A DNA stretch of 24,658 bases from an uncultured bacterium (GTDB lineage: Bacteria > Bacillota > Bacilli > Lactobacillales > Lactobacillaceae), in the NCBI GenBank assembly GCA_905214235.1, contig CAJMLF010000026.1:1-24658 (forward strand), read 5' to 3'. The position numbers were made by a program, and so were the translations under genes. Positions 15,403 through 21,768 of this stretch are shown piece by piece. Position 1 is the first letter of the stretch. Every line of letters starts with the position of its first letter. A model generated the notes under the pieces. The model searched no databases. It saw only the letters and a list, made by a program, of their open reading frames with translations, and was not told the DNA's origin.

Positions 15403-16020
15403 ATGTATCAAGCACGGCGAATTATGATGGCCTTCTGTGGGGTAGTTCTGTGTGGCTTTTGCGTGGGGATGTTGCAAAAAGCCAATCTCGGGGTGGACCC
15501 GTTCACCTGTTTTGTGACGGGGATTGCCAACATTTTCAGTTCGACCTATTCAACCTTTTACCTTATCCTGACGGGGATTCTGCTGGCCCTCGTCTTCGTT
15601 TTGCACAAGCACTACATTGGAATCGCGACCTTGATCAACCTCTTCTTGACCGGCGTGGCCGCCGACTTGATGCATAACCTGCTGGACGTCCTGCTCCCCC
15701 ATCCCGGCCTGCTTGCCCGGGGTGGTCTAATGACGGCCGGGATCGTCTTTACTTGTCTGGCCGCCGCCCTGTATTTCACCGCGGACCTCGGTGTTTCGGC
15801 CTACGATGCAATCGCCCTGATTGCGGCCTACAAGTACCGCCTGCTACCGTTCAAGTACTGTCGGATCATCACCGACAGCATCTGCGTTCTGGTTGGTTTT
15901 GCCTTCAATGTAACCCTGGGAATTGGGACCGTCATCACGGCCCTTTTCATGGGGCCCCTCACCCAATGGTTTAAGACCAACCTGGCGGAGCCGATGCTGG
16001 CTAAGGCTCCGGCGGCTTAA
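15403..16020 (+). CDS. YczE/YyaS/YitT-family membrane protein
   Basis: This 205-residue integral membrane protein has about five helices and the family's paired motifs: NLGVDPFTCFVTGIANIF near residue 30 and DLGVSAYDAIALIAAY near residue 129, which are internal repeats of one another. Members are of unknown molecular function. GGAGGTGG (15391-15398) precedes the ATG at 15403. It is a single-gene unit ended by the strong shared hairpin at 16039-16088. Confidence 0.82.
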   Translation: MYQARRIMMAFCGVVLCGFCVGMLQKANLGVDPFTCFVTGIANIFSSTYSTFYLILTGILLALVFVLHKHYIGIATLINLFLTGVAADLMHNLLDVLLPHPGLLARGGLMTAGIVFTCLAAALYFTADLGVSAYDAIALIAAYKYRLLPFKYCRIITDSICVLVGFAFNVTLGIGTVITALFMGPLTQWFKTNLAEPMLAKAPAA

Positions 16021-16038
16021 AAGGGAAGCTGAAAAAGT

Positions 16039-16092
16039 ACAAAGAGGACTCTCGCGTTCAAAGTTCCGAGCGCGAGAGTCCTCTTTGTGTAT
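16039..16092. terminator. Long bidirectional terminator hairpin
   Basis: An 18-bp perfect stem, 16039-16056 with 16071-16088 (core GAGGACTCTCGCG / CGCGAGAGTCCTC), lies between the ends of the convergent YczE-type and MFS genes. Short T-runs flank both sides. The position and strength suggest it ends both transcripts. Confidence 0.8.
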
Positions 16093-16127
16093 TTCAACTA
16101 AATAGAAGACCTATGTCACAGCTTCTT

Positions 16128-17603
16128 TTAATTTTGGTACCCATTTTCCAGGTAATTTGGCAACTCGTGATGGTGATGGTGGTGGTGTTTTGCCATGGCC
16201 TTATGCCGTAACTCCGTTTGAATCTGTTCCAACGTCTTCCCCTGGGTTTCGGGCGCGAAAATCGCCGCAAATACCAGGGAAAGAATATTGCAGACAATGA
16301 AGAACACGAAGGTCCCACTGCCACCCCAGTGGGCCATCATGACTGGGAAGGTGAACCCCACAAAGAAGTTCGCTAGCCACAGCGCAAAGGTCGAAATGCC
16401 CATTCCCAGGCCCCGCAGGCTTTGCGGGAAGATCTCCGACAAAAGCACCCAGGTCGTTGGGGAAACGCAAGACTGGAAGAAGGCCAAAAAGGCCATTGTC
16501 GAGCAGATCACGATGTATGGTAATAGCGGTGAATTACCCAGCAAGAGGATTGCCAGGGTGATAAGGACCATCGAGCTAGCCGTGCCGGTGATCCCGGTAA
16601 GGAGCATCTTTCGCCGGTCAACCGTGTACATCATCTGCATCCCCACCGCGGTGGCAATAAATGAGGTCAGGCCGTTGCCGATGTTAGCAATCAGGGCGGC
16701 CTGGTGACCAAAGCCAACCTTCATCAGGATACTCGTCCCGTAATACATCATGATGTTGATGCCGACAAACTGCTGAACAATTCCTAAGCCAACACCAATC
16801 AGGACCAAGTTGCGAACCCAGGGGTGGCTTAGGTCGTGAAAGGTGGCGTACCGGGCCATCCGGTTACGCTTTAAGGTATCCTCCACACTCTGGATCTCGT
16901 GCAGGCTCCGCTGGCGACTCGGTCGAATGGTTTCCAAAGTCTGCATGGCTTCGTCTTGGTGCCCCACCATGATTGACCAGCGGGGCGATTCTGGCACCCG
17001 CCACATCCCGATGAAGAGCAGGACCGACGGAATCATCCCAAAAGCAATCATGTACCGCCAGATGTTACCGACGTGGGGGAAGCAGCTCCCCAGGACCGCG
17101 TTGACCGTGAAGGCCAGCAGCTGACCACCCGTAATCATCAGCTCATTTTGTGTCACTAACCGTCCCCGCAACGCCGCCGTTGATACCTCGGCCAGGTAGG
17201 TGGGAACAATTACGGAAGCGCCACCGACTGCCAGTCCCAGCAGGAAGCGAAAGGCAATCATGAAAAAAGCGTTGGGGGCCACAGAACACATCAGCGTCCC
17301 CATGAAAAAAATCAGGGCTAAACAGACCAGCATTTTCTTACGACCATAGTGGTCCGCAAGCTTGCCAATGACCAGGGCCCCGATGGCTGCTCCCAAGGTG
17401 ATGCCGGAAGTTACCAGGCCCTCTTCTGCAGGGGACAGGTTGAGCTGCTGCGGCGAGGCCATGTAGGGGATGGCACCGTTGATTACCCCGGTGTCGACCC
17501 CGAACAAAAGGCCACCCAACGTTACTATTAAAGCGATTCTCTTTAACCGTCTGACAATTTTGCTATTATGAATAAAAAATTCCTCCTTATTCAGGGTAAA
17601 CAA
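16128..17603 (-). CDS. Sugar-porter family MFS transporter
   Basis: This 12-helix proton-linked sugar transporter has the sugar-porter marks: GGLLFGVDTGVINGA in helix 1, GKLADHYGRKKML, YLAEVSTAALRGRLV, VPESPRW, QQFVGINIMMYYG in helix 7, and PETQGKTLEQIQ after helix 12. The specific sugar (xylose, arabinose, galactose or inositol type) is not clear. The C-terminal tail holds seven consecutive histidines (KHHHHHHHELP). The start is unclear: the only canonical upstream codon is TTG at 17603, which has no ribosome binding site and sits in a hairpin T-run, while AAGGAGG (17588-17582) is correctly spaced only for an in-frame ATT at 17573. The coordinates given use TTG; the true start may be ATT. 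A terminator-like hairpin lies in the 5' leader. Confidence 0.85.
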   Translation of the reverse strand: MFTLNKEEFFIHNSKIVRRLKRIALIVTLGGLLFGVDTGVINGAIPYMASPQQLNLSPAEEGLVTSGITLGAAIGALVIGKLADHYGRKKMLVCLALIFFMGTLMCSVAPNAFFMIAFRFLLGLAVGGASVIVPTYLAEVSTAALRGRLVTQNELMITGGQLLAFTVNAVLGSCFPHVGNIWRYMIAFGMIPSVLLFIGMWRVPESPRWSIMVGHQDEAMQTLETIRPSRQRSLHEIQSVEDTLKRNRMARYATFHDLSHPWVRNLVLIGVGLGIVQQFVGINIMMYYGTSILMKVGFGHQAALIANIGNGLTSFIATAVGMQMMYTVDRRKMLLTGITGTASSMVLITLAILLLGNSPLLPYIVICSTMAFLAFFQSCVSPTTWVLLSEIFPQSLRGLGMGISTFALWLANFFVGFTFPVMMAHWGGSGTFVFFIVCNILSLVFAAIFAPETQGKTLEQIQTELRHKAMAKHHHHHHHELPNYLENGYQN

Positions 17604-17641
17604 AAAGACGTCTCGCCTGCGAAAGCAATTGAGACGCCTTT
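17602..17641 (-). terminator. Terminator-like hairpin in the MFS leader
   Basis: Read leftward, AAAGGCGTCTC (17641-17631) pairs with GAGACGTCTTT (17614-17604) in an 11-bp stem with one G-U wobble, followed by TTTTT (17606-17602). The wobble is a pair only in the leftward transcript. It sits between the MFS promoter and the gene, so it would act as an attenuator rather than as an end of transcription. Confidence 0.65.
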
Positions 17642-17680
17642 CGTTGAGGGATATTTTCCACTCGCCTAATTGACATTTCT

Positions 17681-17702
17681 ATTATAACACGTTTGGCAAA
17701 CG
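17681..17702 (-). promoter_or_regulatory. MFS promoter -10 with adjoining palindrome
   Basis: On the minus strand TATAAT (17686-17681) is a perfect -10. Three bases upstream is the palindrome CGTTTGGCAAACG (17690-17702, arms CGTTTG/CAAACG around one base). No good -35 is seen. The palindrome lies in the spacer, where a repressor or activator of the sugar transporter could bind. Confidence 0.5.
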
Positions 17703-17767
17703 CCTGTTCTATTTAAGGATTAGCCCAATAAATTGGCAAATTATGATAAAAATAGTCACAAATTATG

Positions 17768-17796
17768 TTGCAATTTTATCATTCTAATGGTATTCT
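17768..17796 (+). promoter_or_regulatory. Promoter of the serine-leader / SteT-like permease unit
   Basis: TTGCAA (17768-17773), a 17-bp spacer and TATTCT (17791-17796) with a TGG extended -10 just upstream. The expected transcript start is near 17803, placing the leader peptide ribosome binding site about 15 nt into the RNA. Confidence 0.55.
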
Positions 17797-17833
17797 AATT
17801 TACATTAAAGATACACAGGAGGATTTAGCAATT

Positions 17834-17905
17834 ATGACTTTGACATATATTCAACAGGCAAATCAACAATCTTCCTCCTCAGTCTCTAGTTCTACTCGGG
17901 GCTGA
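17834..17905 (+). CDS. Serine-rich leader peptide (23 aa)
   Basis: An ATG at 17834 lies 10 nt after AGGAGGA (17817-17823). The peptide reads MTLTYIQQANQQ, then Ser13-Ser16 (TCT TCC TCC TCA), Val17, Ser18-Ser20 (TCT AGT TCT), Thr21, Arg, Gly, TGA. Seven of eight codons at 13-20 are serine, in both codon families (TCN and AGT). There is no membrane segment or other protein feature. Its place between a promoter and a terminator upstream of a SteT-like serine/threonine transporter suggests that it senses charged tRNA-Ser rather than having its own function. Confidence 0.7.
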   Translation: MTLTYIQQANQQSSSSVSSSTRG

Positions 17906-17943
17906 GTGATTTTAGTGTGTCATCAAACAGGTTTAACAATGAG

Positions 17944-18000
17944 CCCGGACATGCTTAGTCATTTGGCAAACACCATTTGACGAAGCGTGGCCGGGTTTTT
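17944..18000 (+). terminator. Attenuator terminator upstream of the permease gene
   Basis: Paired segments are CCCGG/CCGGG (17944-17948 with 17991-17995), CA/TG, a T-G wobble, GCTT/AAGC (17953-17956 with 17983-17986) and GTC/GAC (17958-17960 with 17979-17981), separated only by two A-G mismatches. TTTTT (17996-18000), then G and TTTT, follows. It is placed after the leader peptide and before the permease ribosome binding site. Confidence 0.8.
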
Positions 18001-18032
18001 GTTTTGGCCAATACGGAAATGGAGGAATTGGA

Positions 18033-19367
18033 ATGAAGAATCAGCAGACAAACGATGATTTGAAGCGGTCGCTTGGTTTCTGGTCGGCAATCTCGATCGT
18101 TGTGGGGACCATTATCGGTTCCGGGATCTTTTTCAAGCAGGGCTCAGTCCTCGATAGTGCCGGAACATCGACCATGGCCATTGCCGCTTGGGTCTTTGGG
18201 GGAATTATCACCCTGACCGGGGGGCTGACGGTCGCCGAAATTGGGTCCCAAATGCCCTACACTGGGGGCCTGTACGTCTACATTGAGAATATTTACGGAA
18301 GAATTCTCGGCTTTCTAGCCGGATGGATGCAGGTCATTGTTTACGGACCCGCCATTATCGCCTCGGTCGCAGGCTTCATGAGTATCCTGATGGCTAACTT
18401 CTTTGGTCTGGGAGCCCAGTGGCGGGTGCCACTCGCCTTCATTACCGTTTTGGCAATCGGGATTATGAACCTCTTTGAAAACAAGGTGGGGGCCATCTTT
18501 GCAATCATCACCACGGCCGGGAAAATGATCCCGATCGCGGCAATCATCATCTTTGGGCTCTTCTGGGGGCACCAGGATGCCTTTGGCCAAACCGTCACTG
18601 AAGTCCACCAGGCAACCGGTGGCTTTGGGGTGGCGGTCCTGGCGACCCTGTTCGGTTATGATGGTTGGATTTTAATTGCCAACCTCGGTGGTGAAATGAA
18701 GAACCCGCAGAAGCTGTTGCCTAAGGCCATCATCGTGGGGATCACCGCCGTGCTGATTATCTACACCCTGATCACCATCGGCATCATCAAGTTCCTCCCC
18801 GTCAACCTGATCCACCGTTTGGGTGAAAACGCCACAGCCTACTTAGCTGTGAAGGCATTTGGGAACATCGGTGGTAAGTTACTGTCGGCCGGGATCATCA
18901 TCTCGATGATGGGGACTTTGAACGGTAAAATGATCACTTTCCCCCGGATTGTCTACGCAATGGCTAAGCGGGGCGACCTACCGTTCTCGCGTTACCTGGC
19001 TTACGTTACCCCTAAGGGAAAGTCGCCAGTTGTTGCCACCATGTTTATCATTGTTTTGGCTACCATCATGATGATCTTCTTTGATCCTGACCACCTGTCG
19101 GACCTCTGCGTCTTCACCGTTTACTGCTTCTACCTCCTGGCCTTTTTCGGCATCTTCATCTTACGGCGCCGGAATAAGGAGCCGCGGCCGTTTAGTACGC
19201 CGCTGTACCCATGGATCCCGATTATTGCTATCGCCGGTGGTGTGTTCGTCCTCGCTAGTGAAATCGTCAATGACTTTGCCGGCGTGGTCCTATTCATCGG
19301 GATTGTCATCGTTGGCCTACCAATCCTCTACCTGGTTAAACGGATGGACCAGATGCGGATGCACTAA
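18033..19367 (+). CDS. SteT-like APC-family amino acid permease
   Basis: This 444-residue protein has about 12 membrane helices and belongs to the amino acid/polyamine/organocation superfamily, in the L-type group that includes Bacillus subtilis SteT, a serine/threonine exchanger. Helix 1 holds the substrate loop IIGSGIFF; later landmarks are MPYTGGLYVYIENIYG, FGYDGWILIANLGGEMKNPQKLLPKAI (helix 6 and following loop) and the C-terminal LRRRNKEPRPF. GGAGGA (18021-18026) precedes the ATG at 18033. The leader upstream carries the serine-codon peptide and terminator, which supports serine or threonine as substrate. The assignment is by family resemblance and context. Confidence 0.88.
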   Translation: MKNQQTNDDLKRSLGFWSAISIVVGTIIGSGIFFKQGSVLDSAGTSTMAIAAWVFGGIITLTGGLTVAEIGSQMPYTGGLYVYIENIYGRILGFLAGWMQVIVYGPAIIASVAGFMSILMANFFGLGAQWRVPLAFITVLAIGIMNLFENKVGAIFAIITTAGKMIPIAAIIIFGLFWGHQDAFGQTVTEVHQATGGFGVAVLATLFGYDGWILIANLGGEMKNPQKLLPKAIIVGITAVLIIYTLITIGIIKFLPVNLIHRLGENATAYLAVKAFGNIGGKLLSAGIIISMMGTLNGKMITFPRIVYAMAKRGDLPFSRYLAYVTPKGKSPVVATMFIIVLATIMMIFFDPDHLSDLCVFTVYCFYLLAFFGIFILRRRNKEPRPFSTPLYPWIPIIAIAGGVFVLASEIVNDFAGVVLFIGIVIVGLPILYLVKRMDQMRMH

Positions 19368-19374
19368 GTCTACG

Positions 19375-19430
19375 AAAATGGCTTTCTAACTGCCTTCTGC
19401 TAGCAGCTAGAGAGCCATTTTGCTTATAAT
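19375..19430 (+). terminator. Terminator of the permease, merging into the next promoter
   Basis: AAAATGGCTTTCTA (19375-19388) and TAGAGAGCCATTTT (19408-19421) form a 14-bp stem with one mismatch, ending in T's. Directly after it, TATAAT (19425-19430) is a good -10 for the hydrolase gene at 19465; its -35 would fall inside the stem and is weak. Confidence 0.7.
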
Positions 19431-19464
19431 AGAGGGGAAATCAATTTCAAAGAGGTGCGTTTGA

Positions 19465-20007
19465 ATGAAGAAAGCCTACCTAATTCACGGAACATCGACA
19501 CGGGACGACGACTGGTTTCCCTGGCTAGAACAGGCTGCCAAGCCGAACATCGCCGTTGACCGCATTATGCTACCGAACCCGTTTGCTCCGGATCCCCAGG
19601 AGTGGGCAGATGCAATTGACCAGCAGGTGCCCGCTCAGGATGGCGTAATCCTTATTGCTCACAGCCTGGGCTGCATCAGTACCCTCCGCTTTGTGGAACG
19701 GCACGACCTGCATGATGCCCGCCTTCTTTTGGTGGGCGCATTTGATGAACCGCTCCCGATGTATCCCCAGCTGAACGGCTTTGTCCAGCCCAGGCTCGAC
19801 TACCAGAAGGTTACCCCAAAGGTTGGCCAGGCAACGGTCATTACGGCCAAGGATGACCCGATTGCCCCGTATAAGGGCAGTGTTGAAGTTGCCCACCAAC
19901 TCGGTGCTAAACTGATTGTCCAGGCAACTGGCGGCCACTTTTTGGGCGCTGATGGTTATACTCAATTTCCACTTGCTTTAAAAGAATTATCACGGATTAC
20001 GAAATAG
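19465..20007 (+). CDS. RBBP9/YdeN-type serine hydrolase
   Basis: This small alpha/beta hydrolase (180 residues) has the N-terminal strand and loop AYLIHGTSTRDDDW, the nucleophile Ser67 in AHSLGC, acidic Asp130/Asp131 in TAKDDPIAP and His158 in GGHF. These match the catalytic triad and the short length of the RBBP9/YdeN family, whose natural substrates are mostly unknown. AGAGGTG precedes the ATG. It is a single-gene unit, convergent with the LysM operon, with a shared terminator. Confidence 0.88.
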   Translation: MKKAYLIHGTSTRDDDWFPWLEQAAKPNIAVDRIMLPNPFAPDPQEWADAIDQQVPAQDGVILIAHSLGCISTLRFVERHDLHDARLLLVGAFDEPLPMYPQLNGFVQPRLDYQKVTPKVGQATVITAKDDPIAPYKGSVEVAHQLGAKLIVQATGGHFLGADGYTQFPLALKELSRITK

Positions 20008-20010
20008 AAA

Positions 20011-20050
20011 AACCGCCTACCCCCGTATTTAAAGGGTAGACGGTTAATTT
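20011..20050. terminator. Bidirectional terminator between convergent genes
   Basis: AACCGCCTACCC (20011-20022) pairs with GGGTAGACGGTT (20034-20045) with one A-C mismatch, which becomes a G-U pair in the leftward transcript. TTTTT follows on both strands (20048-20052 rightward; A-run 20007-20012 leftward). It ends the hydrolase gene and the LysM operon. Confidence 0.8.
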
Positions 20051-20056
20051 TTACGA

Positions 20057-20521
20057 TTATTCAATTTGCTTAAATGAAGTGGACTTGTGGTCAACCCCCT
20101 GACCAGCATTAGCAATCTGGTAAGTAAAGCTGCTGGAGTGCAGTTTCTTACCGAGTGCTAAGACATGATTATATTGCCACAGTGACACCTTGCCATCCTG
20201 GCTCTTGGAAAGGGTCAGTTTGCTGCCCTTGGCACTGTAATTCCAAGTTCCTTGCTTGGACTCGCTGTGGTAAACGTCCTCAAAGTCACTCTGGCTATCG
20301 TTGGCTTTTAGTGCCTTAGACTTACTTGGCGTAACGACCACTTCATCACCGCTCTTAGCGAAGGTCATGTAGGCGCTCTGGTTCCCCGAAACGGACGTGT
20401 ACTGGTAAACATGCCCCGGAACGTGGCGCGCAACGGAATGACTAGCGTAGAAGTAGCCGCCTCCAAAGATAACCACGAGAACTACAATAATCGCAATAAT
20501 AATCTTGTTCTTTTTTTGCAT
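20057..20521 (-). CDS. Membrane-anchored extracellular protein, unknown
   Basis: This 154-residue protein starts with MQKKNK and a hydrophobic helix (about 7-25, IIIAIIVVLVVIFGGGYFY), then about 125 residues predicted outside the cell. The outer part is rich in Ser, Lys, Tyr and Trp and looks beta-rich, like the small lipocalin-like domains of lactobacillus surface proteins; no specific family is recognised. There is no lipobox cysteine or LPXTG. It starts 16 bp after the LysM gene and is probably co-transcribed, which suggests a shared cell-surface role. Confidence 0.75.
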   Translation of the reverse strand: MQKKNKIIIAIIVVLVVIFGGGYFYASHSVARHVPGHVYQYTSVSGNQSAYMTFAKSGDEVVVTPSKSKALKANDSQSDFEDVYHSESKQGTWNYSAKGSKLTLSKSQDGKVSLWQYNHVLALGKKLHSSSFTYQIANAGQGVDHKSTSFKQIE

Positions 20522-20537
20522 CGATACCTAACTCCTA

Positions 20538-21596
20538 TTAGTCGTCCTCATCAGTGGAGTCAGTGCTTTGGTCATCGGTCGTAGCTTGGTTATTGCTGTC
20601 GCTATCGCTATCACTTTGACTGTCTTCACTGTCGCTATCATCGTCGTTGCTGTCATTGTCCTTGTTATCCTTGTTACTGTCGCTACTGCTGCTGTCATCG
20701 TCATCATCATCACTTTGGCTGTAGCTTAATGACAGCGTCTTGCCGTTCAAGGAAATGTGGACAGTTACATCCTTGTCAGAGTCTGGCAGGGAATCCTCGA
20801 TTGCTTCTACCGCCGCGTCTGCGTCGCCGTTTTCAAGGTCCTTCTTAACCTCAGCAGCAACACTACTACTGATGCTGTGACTGTCATCGGCGTCACTATC
20901 AGTATCGAATGACACTTTATCATCGCTGTTAGCACCATCTAAGGCCGACTCAATACTGTCAGCAGTCAGCTTAACCTTATTGTGCTTCGTGTTCTTCTTG
21001 TGCTTTGTTGTGCTGCTGGATGATTCGCTCTCAATAGTGTTATCACTGTTGTTATTATTGTTGCTGCCGTTATTGTTATCGTTATTAGCAGAGTAAATAT
21101 TGGTAGAGTGATCATCGTTCTTAGTAATTGTTTGTGGCCGTACGGTAATGTGGACGTTAGTTGGTCCATTATTAATGGTAACCTTCGTTTGCGCCACAGC
21201 ATATGGGTTAACGTCTGGCGTGTAGCCGGCAGGAACATCACCATCGCGGTTCAGTATCAAGACGTCACCAGCGTAAATCAGGTTAGCGTTTTGAATGTTG
21301 TTGTCGTAGCACAGCTTAGCCACGGAGATTCCTGTTGCGGCGGAGATACCAGACAAGGTATCGCCCCATTGGATGATGTAACGGGTTCCGTTGAGGTTGT
21401 CCATACTAATGTGTTGCATTGCCATGTTGTTAGAAATTTGTTGTGGCGTGTTGGCAATCCAGTTGGTAATGTCCGCCTGTTCCTCTGGTGAACCGCTTGC
21501 GTTATTGTCCGCCATTGCAACCGAAGTAGCCATTACGGGACCGGCTAATACGGCCGTCATAAAGGCTGCTACCAGGCGTTTCTTGTTAATTTTCAT
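20538..21596 (-). CDS. Secreted LysM protein with long Ser/Asp-rich acidic tail
   Basis: This 352-residue protein has a signal peptide (MKINKKRLVAAFMTAVLAGPVMATSVAMA), a LysM peptidoglycan-binding domain at about residues 72-118 (RYIIQWGDTLSGISAATGIS ... LIYAGDVLIL), and then a low-complexity part: Asn/Ser-rich, a short Lys-rich patch (TKHKKNTKHNK), an ordered section with PDSDKDVTVHISLNGKTL, and a C-terminal run of about 60 Ser/Asp/Asn residues ending TDEDD. There is no LPXTG anchor, so LysM binding is the likely attachment. The ATG at 21596 follows GGGAGGA; the ATG at 21611 overlaps that site. The tail may bind cations or act as a spacer; this is unproven. Confidence 0.87.
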   Translation of the reverse strand: MKINKKRLVAAFMTAVLAGPVMATSVAMADNNASGSPEEQADITNWIANTPQQISNNMAMQHISMDNLNGTRYIIQWGDTLSGISAATGISVAKLCYDNNIQNANLIYAGDVLILNRDGDVPAGYTPDVNPYAVAQTKVTINNGPTNVHITVRPQTITKNDDHSTNIYSANNDNNNGSNNNNNSDNTIESESSSSTTKHKKNTKHNKVKLTADSIESALDGANSDDKVSFDTDSDADDSHSISSSVAAEVKKDLENGDADAAVEAIEDSLPDSDKDVTVHISLNGKTLSLSYSQSDDDDDDSSSSDSNKDNKDNDSNDDDSDSEDSQSDSDSDSNNQATTDDQSTDSTDEDD

Positions 21597-21768
21597 GATT
21601 AATCCTCCCATAGAAAATCCTTAAAAAGCCTATTATCTCATCCTAATTAGTTTAACGCTGTCCCAACAAGCATTCAATAGGACACCACCTAAAAGATAGT
21701 GAAACAAGTCCCTTTTGCCGTCCTTAATAAGTAGGGGTAACCCACTAATAATGTAAGGAGGGCTTTTT

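Larger units (their letters stand above)
17803..18032 (+). promoter_or_regulatory. Predicted serine-responsive transcription attenuator leader
   Basis: This leader contains a 23-codon peptide gene rich in serine codons, an intrinsic terminator (17944-18000) and then the permease ribosome binding site (18021-18026). Bases 17896-17903, at the end of the peptide gene, can pair with 17942-17948 at the foot of the terminator (seven pairs with G17898 bulged). That pairing and the terminator exclude each other. A ribosome stalled in the first serine run would leave 17896-17903 free; one reaching the stop codon would cover it. This matches ribosome-mediated attenuation; no T-box sequence is seen. Confidence 0.65.

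Noticed and set aside
16146..16205. His tag from a cloning vector
   Set aside because: The codons are mixed CAC/CAT, the coding frame continues after the run for a further 13 or so residues, and the surroundings are chromosomal.
17587..17676. 29-codon ORF (minus) through the MFS leader hairpin, stop overlapping AAGGAGG
   Set aside because: Its ATG is only 4 nt after the -10, so it would lie at the transcript start with no ribosome binding site. It has no codon bias towards one amino acid. It is kept only as an idea for how the hairpin might be relieved.
17803..18032. T-box riboswitch upstream of the amino acid permease
   Set aside because: The conserved T-box sequence (AGGGTGGNACCGCG-like) and the long stem I are absent; the spacer is too short and instead holds a peptide ORF.
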